A stretch of DNA of 64,000 nt from the NCBI RefSeq assembly GCF_003725535.1, contig NZ_RJSF01000019.1, positions 456,875 to 520,874 of the forward strand, read 5' to 3'. Origin of the DNA: Nocardioides pocheonensis (GTDB taxonomy: Bacteria; Actinomycetota; Actinomycetes; Propionibacteriales; Nocardioidaceae). Made by a program: the position numbers and the translations under genes. Below, one piece after another: positions 54,206 through 62,100 of this stretch; the stretch's first letter is position 1; each line of letters opens with the position of its first letter. The notes under the pieces were generated by a model. That model was not told the DNA's origin and did no database searches. It worked only from the letters and a program-made list of their open reading frames with translations.

Positions 54206-55179
54206 TGGCCCGCCGTACCGACCACACGATCCTCCGCTACGGGGCGATCTCGCTCGCCGTCCTCCTGCTGGTGATGGCCGCCGCGTTCAACCTGCAGAAG
54301 TTCCCCGGATTCCGCGGCACCGGCTACCACGCCGACTTCACCGACGCCAACGGCCTGTCGCGCGGTGACATGGTGCAGATCGGCGGCGTGCGCGTCGGCC
54401 GGGTCAACGACATCGAGATCCACCGTGACCACGTGACGGTCGACTTCGACGTGCACGGTGCCGCGTTCGGCACCCAGACCCGGGCGTCCGTCGAGGTCCT
54501 CAACCTGCTCGGCACCAAGTACCTCAACCTCACCCCGGCCGGACCGGGACAGATGGACGCCGGTTCGACGATCCCGGAGAACCGCACGCACACGACGTAC
54601 GACGTGGTCAGCACGCTCACCCAGCTCACCACGAGCACCGAGCAGCTCGACACCGACCAGCTCGCCACCGCGCTCAAGACGCTGGCCGGCACGATCGACG
54701 CCTCGGCACCCGAGGTGCACCAGACCTTCACGGGCATCTCGCGGCTCAGCGCGTCGATCGCCTCCCGCAACAGCGAGGTCACGGCGCTGCTCCAGCACGC
54801 CGACCAGGTGACCAAGCTGCTCGCCAACCGGAAGGACGACCTGGTCACGCTCATGAAGCAGGCCGACCTCGTCTTCCAGGAGCTCCAGGCCCGCAAGGAC
54901 TCGATCCACCGGCTGCTGGTCAGCGCCCGCGTGCTGGCCGACACGCTCAGGGGGATCGCCAAGGACAACCAGGGCGAGATCGGGTCGGCGCTCGCCGACC
55001 TGCACGAGGTGACCAGCAACCTGCGGCGGCAGAAGGCAGCGATCGAGGCGACCATCCACAACCTCGGTCCGTACGCCTCCGTCCTGATCAACGTCATCGG
55101 CACGGGTCCCTGGTTCGACGCCTACGTCCCGAACCTGGTCGGCATGACCACCGGCGAGTTCGTCCCGGGGAAGAGGTGA
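54205..55179 (+). CDS. mceC: MceC-type protein, operon 2
   Basis: A 324-residue Mce protein. The anchor is YGAISLAVLLLVMAAAFNL (about 12-30). The Mce domain contains YHADFTDANGLSRGDMVQIGGVRVGRVNDIEI (about 41-72), then LNLLGTKYLNLTPAGPGQM. The helical domain runs to about 290 and the end NVIGTGPWFDAYVPNLVG is conserved in MceC proteins. Coupled by TGATG to mceB and by GTGA to mceD. Confidence 0.9.
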   Translation: MARRTDHTILRYGAISLAVLLLVMAAAFNLQKFPGFRGTGYHADFTDANGLSRGDMVQIGGVRVGRVNDIEIHRDHVTVDFDVHGAAFGTQTRASVEVLNLLGTKYLNLTPAGPGQMDAGSTIPENRTHTTYDVVSTLTQLTTSTEQLDTDQLATALKTLAGTIDASAPEVHQTFTGISRLSASIASRNSEVTALLQHADQVTKLLANRKDDLVTLMKQADLVFQELQARKDSIHRLLVSARVLADTLRGIAKDNQGEIGSALADLHEVTSNLRRQKAAIEATIHNLGPYASVLINVIGTGPWFDAYVPNLVGMTTGEFVPGKR

Positions 55180-56393
55180 GCCGGGTGAACACGTTGCTCA
55201 ACCGGCTCAGCGGTCGCCTCCTCGCGGCCGTCGTCGCCGCGCTGCTGCTCACGGCCACGTTCTTCGTCTTCACCGGCGGCAACCAGCAGCGCACGCTCAC
55301 GGCCCACTTCTCCCGCGCCGTCGCGATCTACAAGGGTTCCGAGGTGCGCCTGATGGGCGTGCGGATCGGCACGGTCGACGCGGTCGTGCCCGAGGGCGAC
55401 AGCGTGCGGGTCGAGATGACCTACGACGCGCGCTACCCGCTGCCGGCGGGAGCCAAGGCGGTCATCATCACCCCGACCCTCGTCGCCGACCGCTTCGTGC
55501 AGATCACCCCGGCGTACACCAAGGGGCGGCAGCTCGCCGACGGCGCCGACATCCCCCTCGACCGGACCGGGTCCCCCGTCGAGATCGACCGGATCTACAA
55601 GAGCCTGGCCGACCTGAGCAACGCGCTCGGCCCGAACGGCGCCAACAAGACCGGCGCGCTGGACGCGCTGATCTCGTCGGGCGCCAACGCGCTGCGTGGC
55701 CAGGGCGACCTCGCGAACCAGACGATCAACAACATGGCCGGCGCCGCGGACGTCTTCGGGAACAACAGCGGGGCGCTGTTCAGCTCGGTGCGCCAGCTCG
55801 CCCAGCTGACCCAGGTCCTCGCGGCCAACGACCAGTTCGTCAACCAGTTCATGGGCGACCTGGCCGGGGCGTCGAGCCAGCTCGCCGGCGAGCGCGACGA
55901 CCTGCAGGCCGCGCTCGCCGCGCTGGCGCGAGCCGTCGGCACCGTGCGGTCCTTCGTGCACGACAACAAGTCCCTGGTCACCTCCGACATCGAGGACCTG
56001 ACCCAGGTCCTCGGAGCGCTGGCCAAGGAGAAGGACGCCCTGGGCACCGCGGTGCAGCTCGGACCGCTGGGCCTGGGCAACCTCGCGACCGCCTTCGACA
56101 TCAAGACCGGGACGATCGGCGCGCGGGTGCAGTTCGGCGACGCCTGCGGCCAGCACATGCCGTGCCTGCCCACCCCGCCGGTGATCGGCACCGTGCTCTG
56201 CCAGGTGGTCGTGAACTCCGGCACCGCCAACGCCTCCGCGATCTGCGACGTGCTCAAGAAGATCACGAACCTGCTGGCGGTCAGCAAGAGCGCTTCCGCG
56301 GGGCAGCAGCGCACGGCGACCTCGAGCCCGCAGATCGGGACCAGCAGCCGGTCCACCTCGCTGGCCGGCCTCCTCGGAGGTGGTCAGGGATGA
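55176..56393 (+). CDS. mceD: MceD-type protein, operon 2
   Basis: A 405-residue Mce protein with a plain N-terminal anchor (LLAAVVAALLLTATFFVFTGG, about 14-34) and no lipobox. The Mce domain holds RAVAIYKGSEVRLMGVRIGTVDAV (about 47-70). After the helical domain there are cysteines (GDACGQHMPCLP, TVLCQVV, ICDVL; about 319-363), probably disulfide-bonded outside the membrane. A Ser/Thr-rich tail ends in LAGLLGGGQG. A GTG 9 bp further in is an alternative start. Confidence 0.9.
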   Translation: MSRVNTLLNRLSGRLLAAVVAALLLTATFFVFTGGNQQRTLTAHFSRAVAIYKGSEVRLMGVRIGTVDAVVPEGDSVRVEMTYDARYPLPAGAKAVIITPTLVADRFVQITPAYTKGRQLADGADIPLDRTGSPVEIDRIYKSLADLSNALGPNGANKTGALDALISSGANALRGQGDLANQTINNMAGAADVFGNNSGALFSSVRQLAQLTQVLAANDQFVNQFMGDLAGASSQLAGERDDLQAALAALARAVGTVRSFVHDNKSLVTSDIEDLTQVLGALAKEKDALGTAVQLGPLGLGNLATAFDIKTGTIGARVQFGDACGQHMPCLPTPPVIGTVLCQVVVNSGTANASAICDVLKKITNLLAVSKSASAGQQRTATSSPQIGTSSRSTSLAGLLGGGQG

Positions 56394-57694
56394 GCGCGCT
56401 GCTCCGCCGGCGACCCGTCGGCCTGTTCCTGGTCGTCGCCCTGGCGTTCGTGCTGTCGTCGTGCCGCTTCGACGGCGCCTACGACCTCCCGCTCCCGGGC
56501 GGCAAGGCGGTGAAGTCGGGCGACGCGATCACGGTCACCGCCGAGTTCACCGACGCGCTCAACGTCGTGCCGCGGACCGCGGTGATGGTCGACGACGTGC
56601 CGGTCGGGCAGGTCTCGCAGGTCGATCGCGTCGGCTGGCACGCGAAGATCACCATGCAGATCCGCAAGGACCTCGTGCTGCCCGCCAACACCGCGGCGGA
56701 GATCCGGCAGACCAGCCTGCTCGGGGAGAAGTACGTCGCCCTCGTCGACCCCGTCGGCACGCCGCCCACGGGCCGCCTCGCCAACGGTGCCGACATCCCG
56801 CTGTCCGCGACCTCCCGGAACCCCGAGGTGGAGGAGGTGCTCGGCGCGCTGTCCTTCGTGCTCAGCGGCGGCGGCATCGGGCAGCTGCACACGATCAGCA
56901 CCGAGCTGAACAAGATGATGAACGGGCGCACCGACGAGATGCGCAACGTGCTCGACCGGATCAACACCCTGGTCAGCACCCTGGACGGCCAGAAGGACGA
57001 CATCATCACCGCGATGTCGGCGATCGACCGGCTCAGCGCGACGCTGAACAAGGAGAGCCGGAGCGTCGGCGCCGCCATCGACGCGATCGGGCCCGCGGTC
57101 AAGGTGCTCAACCAGCAGCACCGGGCGCTGGTGACCATGCTCTCCGAGCTGGACAAGCTGGGCCAGGTTGGCACGCGCGTGATCCGGGGGAGCCGGGAGA
57201 ACCTGGTCGCCACGCTGCGGCACCTGGAGCCGACGCTGCGCGAGCTCTCCGACGCCGGCATGTCGCTCCCGCGCGGGCTGGGGCTCCTGGCGAGCTTCCC
57301 CTTCCCGAAGGAGGCGGCGAACCTCGCCATGGGCGACTACGCCAACGCCCTGTTCTTCATGAAGTTCGACCTGAACAAGCTCTTCGGCTCCGGCAGCTTC
57401 GGCAACAGCTCCAACATCCCGAACCCGGTCGAGATCTGCATGGCGACGCCGTTCGCGCCGGTCTGCCAGACCCTGAACGACACCCTGATCAAGCAGCTGT
57501 GCTCGCTGATGCCGTCCAACCCGCTCTGCCCCAACAGCGGGAACGGTGGCACGATCCCCGGCCTGCCCGGCACGCTGGGCGGCAACCTGAACAACCTGCT
57601 GGGCGGTCTGCTCGGCGGCGGTACGACCACGGGCTCCTCGACGCAGCGGTCGTCCAGCAGCGGCATGGTCGGCCTCCTGGGAGGAGGGTCATGA
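56390..57694 (+). CDS. mceE: MceE-type lipoprotein, operon 2
   Basis: A 434-residue lipoprotein. The signal peptide ends in AFVLSSC (Cys about 25), then RFDGAYDLPLPGG, the MceE start. The Mce domain (about 45-125) has NVVPRTAVMVDDVPVGQVSQV, followed by the helical domain to about 330. Two Cys-containing segments (VEICMATPFAPVCQTL, LCSLMPSNPLCPN) precede a Gly/Ser-rich linker ending SGMVGLLGGGS. It has the mycobacterial LprN-like role in Mce4. It overlaps its neighbours by 4 bp on both sides. Confidence 0.9.
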   Translation: MSALLRRRPVGLFLVVALAFVLSSCRFDGAYDLPLPGGKAVKSGDAITVTAEFTDALNVVPRTAVMVDDVPVGQVSQVDRVGWHAKITMQIRKDLVLPANTAAEIRQTSLLGEKYVALVDPVGTPPTGRLANGADIPLSATSRNPEVEEVLGALSFVLSGGGIGQLHTISTELNKMMNGRTDEMRNVLDRINTLVSTLDGQKDDIITAMSAIDRLSATLNKESRSVGAAIDAIGPAVKVLNQQHRALVTMLSELDKLGQVGTRVIRGSRENLVATLRHLEPTLRELSDAGMSLPRGLGLLASFPFPKEAANLAMGDYANALFFMKFDLNKLFGSGSFGNSSNIPNPVEICMATPFAPVCQTLNDTLIKQLCSLMPSNPLCPNSGNGGTIPGLPGTLGGNLNNLLGGLLGGGTTTGSSTQRSSSSGMVGLLGGGS

Positions 57695-58926
57695 CGCGCG
57701 GTGTGAAGACCCGGCTGATCGCGTTCCTCGTGCTGAGCGCGGTCGGGATCGTCTACGTCGCCGGCAGCTACCTGGGCTTCGTCGACCGGCTGCTCGGCCG
57801 GGGCCTGACCATCCACGCGACGCTGCCGGCCTCGGGTGGCCTCTTCGTCGGCAGCGAGGTGACCTACCGCGGCGTGAAGGTCGGCAAGGTCTCCCGGATG
57901 GACGTGATCCCGAGCGGCGTACGGGTGGACCTGGCGCTGCAGGAGGGCACCAGGATCCCGCGGTCGTCGTCGGTCTACGTGCACGACCTGTCCGCGGTGG
58001 GGGAGCAGTACCTCGACTTCGAGCCCGCCTCCAAGGCCGGTCCGTACGCCGGCCCGGGCGACACCATCCGCGGCGACGCCACCAGCCTGCCCGAGTCGAC
58101 CGACGACCTGATCCTCAGCATGAACTCCCTGGTCAGCTCGGTGGACCGCAACCAGCTCTCCACCGCCGTCACCGAGATGGGCAACATGTTCCGGGGCACC
58201 GCCGACCCGCTGTCGCGCCTGGTCGACTCCGGCACGACGTTCGTCGAGGCTGCGAAGGCCAACCAGCAGCAGACGATCGACCTGCTCCACAGCGGCCAGA
58301 CCGTGCTGGCCACGCAGCAGGCGAACGCCGAGAACATCCGCACCTTCGCCCACGGGCTGGCCTCGTTCACCGCCGGCCTCAAGGGCAGCGACGCCGACCT
58401 GCGCACCGTGCTGCAGGGCGGCACGCCGGCGCTGAAGGAGGTCCAGTCGCTGCTCGAGGGCCTGGAGCCCACGCTGCCGGTCTTCATCGGCAACCTCGTC
58501 ACGGTGAACCAGGTGCTCACCGCGCGCCTGCCTGCCGTCGAGCAGACCCTGGTGACCTTCCCGCGGGTGATCTCGTCGGGCTTCACCGGCACGCCGGGCG
58601 ACGGCTACGGCCACATCAACCTGCAGATGGACTACACGACGCCCCCGTGCACGGCGGGCTACAAGCCGTCGTCGCAGTGGCTGCCCGGCACCGACATGAG
58701 CGATCCGCCCGCCTACCCGGCGAAGTGCCTGTCCGGCCCGCCGATCAACCAGCGTGGCTCGAAGTACGCGCCGGCGGTCGGAGCGGCGTCCGGGACGGCG
58801 TACCGGGTCGCGCCGTACGATGCACGCACCGGTCAGGTCGACGACAACCTGACCCTGGGGAGGCACACGGTGTTCGGTGACAGCAGCTGGCAGTCGATCC
58901 TGGTGGGTCCGACCGAGCAGCAATGA
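57691..58926 (+). CDS. mceF: MceF-type protein, operon 2
   Basis: A 411-residue Mce protein. The anchor is LIAFLVLSAVGIVYVAGSYLG (about 9-29). The Mce domain contains PASGGLFVGSEVTYRGVKVGKVSRM (about 47-71), with the TYRG of MceF. The helical domain is followed by a long C-terminal extension (about 300-411) with two cysteines (TTPPCTAGYKPSSQW, YPAKCLSGPP), as in Mce4F-like proteins. It ends in an ATGA overlap with the first Mce-associated gene. Confidence 0.9.
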   Translation: MTRGVKTRLIAFLVLSAVGIVYVAGSYLGFVDRLLGRGLTIHATLPASGGLFVGSEVTYRGVKVGKVSRMDVIPSGVRVDLALQEGTRIPRSSSVYVHDLSAVGEQYLDFEPASKAGPYAGPGDTIRGDATSLPESTDDLILSMNSLVSSVDRNQLSTAVTEMGNMFRGTADPLSRLVDSGTTFVEAAKANQQQTIDLLHSGQTVLATQQANAENIRTFAHGLASFTAGLKGSDADLRTVLQGGTPALKEVQSLLEGLEPTLPVFIGNLVTVNQVLTARLPAVEQTLVTFPRVISSGFTGTPGDGYGHINLQMDYTTPPCTAGYKPSSQWLPGTDMSDPPAYPAKCLSGPPINQRGSKYAPAVGAASGTAYRVAPYDARTGQVDDNLTLGRHTVFGDSSWQSILVGPTEQQ

Positions 58927-59507
58927 CCATCGAGAACACGATGACCGGGGACGTGCCCGGTCCTGCTCCGGCGCGTCGACACGGGCGCGTCCAGCGGCTG
59001 TCCGTGGTCGTGCTGGGCGTCCTGTCCGTGCTGCTCGCCCTCGCCTGCGTGGTCGTGCTGATCTGGCCGACGGCGGTGCCCGGGAAGTCCGCCGCGGAGA
59101 AGGCCGACGACCGCACGGTCGCCGTGCAGAGCGCCGCCACCCAGGTGATGAAGGCGTTCCTCGACGTCGACTACAAGAACATGGACCCGCGCGTGAACAA
59201 GGTGCTGAGCCTGTCCACCGGTGCCTTCAAGAACCAGTACAAGACCGCGGCCGCCGACCTGAAGTCCCAGGTGCAGGCAGCCAGGACCGTGGCCACCGGC
59301 GCGGTCGTGCGGGTCGGTGTCGGCGACATCGACTCCGACACCGCGGTCGTGTACGTCGCCGCGGACTCCAAGGTCTCCAACACCTCCATCGAGAAGGAGA
59401 AGGCGCAGGGCCAGACCGCCGACGGGCGCCGCTACTACCGCTTCCAGATGACCATGTCCAAGGTCGGTGATCGCTGGCTGCTCAGCGACCTGCAGGGGAT
59501 CTCGTGA
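58923..59507 (+). CDS. Mce-associated membrane protein (Mas)
   Basis: A 194-residue protein with a short cytosolic lead, one membrane helix (VVVLGVLSVLLALACVVVLIW, about 28-48) and an extracytoplasmic domain of about 125 residues with a VirB8/NTF2-like pattern (AATQVMKAFLDVDYKNMDPRVNKVLSLSTGAF, about 71-102). Mce-associated proteins follow mceF in most mce operons and stabilise the complex, as shown for mycobacterial Mam proteins. It is coupled at both ends by 4-bp overlaps. Confidence 0.83.
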   Translation: MTIENTMTGDVPGPAPARRHGRVQRLSVVVLGVLSVLLALACVVVLIWPTAVPGKSAAEKADDRTVAVQSAATQVMKAFLDVDYKNMDPRVNKVLSLSTGAFKNQYKTAAADLKSQVQAARTVATGAVVRVGVGDIDSDTAVVYVAADSKVSNTSIEKEKAQGQTADGRRYYRFQMTMSKVGDRWLLSDLQGIS

Positions 59508-60313
59508 CCAGCCGCGACGCCGGAGCCGGGCTCGCCCCCGACGAGAAGCTCTGCCCCTACTGCGCGGAGACGATCAAGGCCGCCGCGGTGAAGTGCCGGT
59601 ACTGCCAGTCCGACCTCACGGGTGAGCCGGACGCCGGCCCGGCCGAGGGGCCGGACCGCGACACGACCGTGGTCCTGGAGAAGGCCGAGCCGGAGCGTGA
59701 GCCGGAGCCGGAGCTCGAGCCGCGCTCCGAGCCGCACTCCGAGCCGCATCCCGAGCCGCATCCCGAGCCGAGCCTGCTCCTGTCCGGCTCGCACGACGTC
59801 GGTCGCGGCCGCACCGGCACGCGCCTGCTGGCCGCGCTCCTGGTGCTCTGCCTGCTCCTCGGAGGGGCGCTGTGGTTCCTCGTCCACCGGGCGGAGCACC
59901 CGCGCCTCGCGACCGCGCCGAACGGCCAGGTCACGCAGAGCTCGTTCCGCAACGCCGCGATGAGCGCGGCGTCGGAGGACGCCGCGAAGATCCTGTCGTA
60001 CAGCTACCAGACCTTCGACGCCGACCGGAAGCGCGGCGAGGGCCTGGTCACGGGCAAGGCCGCCACCGAGTACAAGAAGGCGATGGACGAGGTGGCCGCC
60101 AAGGTCGCGTCCACGAAGATCACCCTCAAGGCCACGGTGCTCTCGGTGGGGACGATCTCGGTGAAGGAGCACGAGGCCAAGCTGCTGGTGTTCGTCGACA
60201 CCAGCACGACCCGGGAGGGCTCCCAGCACCAGCAGTTCCAGCAGAGCCGGCTGGTGCTGACCATGACGCGCAACGATGGCGACTGGACCGTGTCCAAGAT
60301 GGATGCGTTCTGA
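59504..60313 (+). CDS. Mce-associated-like protein with N-terminal zinc ribbon
   Basis: A 269-residue protein. Residues 15-40 are a zinc-ribbon-like element, CPYCAETIKAAAVKCRYC, with two CxxC knuckles 13 residues apart. A low-complexity acidic/proline linker (about 55-90) has EPH(S/P) repeats. Then come one membrane helix (LLAALLVLCLLLGGALWFLV, about 107-126) and a Mas-type extracytoplasmic domain (about 145-269) ending VSKMDAF. The fusion puts a metal-binding knuckle in the cytosol. The GTG start overlaps the Mas gene stop. It closes the first transcription unit; a KstR-type box follows it. Confidence 0.75.
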   Translation: MTSRDAGAGLAPDEKLCPYCAETIKAAAVKCRYCQSDLTGEPDAGPAEGPDRDTTVVLEKAEPEREPEPELEPRSEPHSEPHPEPHPEPSLLLSGSHDVGRGRTGTRLLAALLVLCLLLGGALWFLVHRAEHPRLATAPNGQVTQSSFRNAAMSAASEDAAKILSYSYQTFDADRKRGEGLVTGKAATEYKKAMDEVAAKVASTKITLKATVLSVGTISVKEHEAKLLVFVDTSTTREGSQHQQFQQSRLVLTMTRNDGDWTVSKMDAF

Positions 60314-60318
60314 TAAAC

Positions 60319-60332
60319 TAGAACAGGTTTCA
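60319..60332 (+). promoter_or_regulatory. KstR-type operator upstream of the ferredoxin reductase gene
   Basis: TAGAACAGGTTTCA fits the KstR consensus TNNAACNNGTTNNA at every defined position. It starts 6 bp after the previous stop codon and ends 20 bp before the reductase start. It sits in a locally AT-rich stretch (TGATAAACTAGAACAGG) suitable for a promoter. It implies a second sterol-controlled promoter within the locus. Confidence 0.75.
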
Positions 60333-60352
60333 GTTCCCGGAAGGACGACGAG

Positions 60353-61342
60353 GTGCCCCCAACCACTGAGGTGGTCCACGAGACGGACGTGCTCATCGTC
60401 GGCGCCGGGCCCGCGGGGCTCTTCGGGGCCTACTACGCCGGCTTCCGAGGCATGTCGGTGACCCTCGTCGACTCCCTGCCCGAGATCGGCGGGCAGATCT
60501 CCGCGCTGTACCCGGAGAAGGCGATCCTGGACGTCGCCGGCTTCCCCGTGATCAAGGGGCGCGAGCTCGTCCACGCGCTGATCGAGCAGGCGTCGAGCGC
60601 GAACCCGACGTACCTGCTGGACCGGACCGCGAACGCGCTCACGGCGACCGAGGACGGCGTCGTGATGGGGCTCGACGACGGCACCGAGGTGCACGCGAAG
60701 GTCGTCGTGATCACTGCCGGCATCGGCAAGTTCACCCCGCGCCCGCTGCCGGCCGGCGACGGCTGGGAGGACAAGGGCCTGGTCTTCTTCGTGCCCGACT
60801 TCGACCCGTACGTCGGCAAGGACGTCGTGATCGTCGGCGGCGGCGACAGCGCCTTCGACTGGGCGCACCACCTCGAGCCGATCGCGGCCTCCGTCACGCT
60901 GGTCCACCGCCGCGACGCCTTCCGTGCGCACCAGGCGACCGTCGACGCGGTGCTCGCCGGCCGCACCGAGGTGATCACCAAGGCGCAGGTCACCGCCCTC
61001 CTCGGCGACGATCGGGTCGAGAAGGTCGAGATCACCACCAACGACGGCGAGGTGCTCGTCCGTCCGGCCCAGGCCGTCGTCGCGGCGCTCGGCTTCATCG
61101 CCGACCTCAGCGCGATGAAGGACTGGGGCGTGGAGTTCGAGAAGCGTCAGATCAAGGTCGACACCGCGATGCGCACGAACCTGCCGCGCGTGTTCGCCGC
61201 CGGGGACATCACCGAGTACGACGGCAAGGTCCGGCTGATCGCGGTCGGCTTCGGCGAGGTCGCCACCGCGATCAACAACGCCGCACCCCTGGTCTTCCCC
61301 GACCAGGGCGTCTTCCCCGGCCACTCCAGCGAGGGTTCATGA
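60353..61342 (+). CDS. Ferredoxin-NADP+ reductase, thioredoxin-reductase-like type
   Basis: A 329-residue two-dinucleotide-domain flavoprotein. The FAD motif is VGAGPAGLFGAYYAG (about 16-30) and the NAD(P)H motif VIVGGGDSAFDWA (about 160-172). AAGDITEYDGKVRLIAVGFGEVATA (about 283-307) is the second FAD segment. There is no redox-active CxxC, which separates it from thioredoxin reductase and fits the YumC-type ferredoxin-NADP+ reductases. GGAAGGACGACGAG precedes the GTG. With the ferredoxin gene downstream it would supply electrons to sterol monooxygenases such as CYP125, an inference from context. Confidence 0.85.
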   Translation: MPPTTEVVHETDVLIVGAGPAGLFGAYYAGFRGMSVTLVDSLPEIGGQISALYPEKAILDVAGFPVIKGRELVHALIEQASSANPTYLLDRTANALTATEDGVVMGLDDGTEVHAKVVVITAGIGKFTPRPLPAGDGWEDKGLVFFVPDFDPYVGKDVVIVGGGDSAFDWAHHLEPIAASVTLVHRRDAFRAHQATVDAVLAGRTEVITKAQVTALLGDDRVEKVEITTNDGEVLVRPAQAVVAALGFIADLSAMKDWGVEFEKRQIKVDTAMRTNLPRVFAAGDITEYDGKVRLIAVGFGEVATAINNAAPLVFPDQGVFPGHSSEGS

Positions 61343-61812
61343 GCAGCCGCGACGCAGTCAAGATGACCGAGGAGGAGCTCACGGAGTTCCTCGACGCGAA
61401 CATGAAGGTCCAGGTCGCCACCGTCGGGCCCGACGGCCAGCCGCACCTGACCACGCTGTTCTACGTGATGGTCGACGGTCAGATGTTCTTCTGGACCTAC
61501 GGCCGCTCCCAGAAGATCCAGAACCTCCGTCGCGACCCCCGGATCACCTGCCTCGTCGAGGACGGCGTCGACTACTTCGAGCTGCGCGGGGCCACGATCT
61601 TCGGCAAGGCGCGCCTGCTCGAGGACTACGACGAGCTCGTCGAGCTCGGTGGCCGGGTCGCGCGCCGGATGGCCGGTGGCGCCGACCTCGGTGAGCTCGG
61701 CGACCAGATCGTCTCCCAGCAGGCGCACAAGCGGGTCGGCGTGATCGTCGAGCCCGACAAGATCGCGACCTGGGACCACCGAAAAATGCCGGGGCTGGGT
61801 CCCGGTCAGTGA
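61339..61812 (+). CDS. PPOX-class flavin/F420-binding protein
   Basis: A 157-residue split-barrel protein of the pyridoxamine-5'-phosphate-oxidase-like family. Segments are MKVQVATVGPDGQPHLTTLFYVMVDGQMFFWTYGRSQKIQNLRRDPRITCLVE (about 22-74; key parts TVGPDGQPH and SQKIQNLRRDPR), and VGVIVEPDKIATWDHRK near the end. Actinobacterial relatives bind F420 or FMN. Many steroid- and cholesterol-related loci carry such reductases, but its substrate is unknown. It overlaps the reductase gene by 4 bp. A short gap of 41 bp with a less GC-rich sequence separates it from the ferredoxin gene. Confidence 0.82.
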   Translation: MSSRDAVKMTEEELTEFLDANMKVQVATVGPDGQPHLTTLFYVMVDGQMFFWTYGRSQKIQNLRRDPRITCLVEDGVDYFELRGATIFGKARLLEDYDELVELGGRVARRMAGGADLGELGDQIVSQQAHKRVGVIVEPDKIATWDHRKMPGLGPGQ

Positions 61813-61853
61813 CAGTTCGAGCTCATTTCTTGCTTTACGAAAGGTGAAACGCT

Positions 61854-62051
61854 GTGGCAAAGATCGTGGTGGATTTCGACCTGTGTGAATCGAATGCCCT
61901 GTGCGAGGCGCTCGCGCCGCAGAACTTCCAGGTCGACGACGACGACTTCCTGCAGATCCTCGACGAGAACGTCACCGACGAGAACCGCGACGCGGTGATG
62001 CAGGCCGTCGCGGCCTGCCCGAAGTCGGCGATCAGCGTCGTCGACGACTGA
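61854..62051 (+). CDS. Small [3Fe-4S]/[4Fe-4S] ferredoxin (FdxD-like)
   Basis: A 65-residue ferredoxin with only three cysteines: CESNALC (residues 11 and 17) and ACPKSAI (about 55). The position normally held by a fourth Cys is Asn (N14), the pattern CxxNxxC...CP. Mycobacterial ferredoxins near cytochromes P450 or in the cholesterol region (for example FdxD, Rv3503c) show such substitutions. In M. tuberculosis fdxD lies beside hsd4A and mce4; the same three elements are here together. The GTG start has GAAAGGTGAAACGCT before it. Confidence 0.86.
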   Translation: MAKIVVDFDLCESNALCEALAPQNFQVDDDDFLQILDENVTDENRDAVMQAVAACPKSAISVVDD

Positions 62052-62100
62052 CCGCCCGCCGCCCGACGTCTCACCGCCTCACGAGGAGCCCTGTTTCCGC

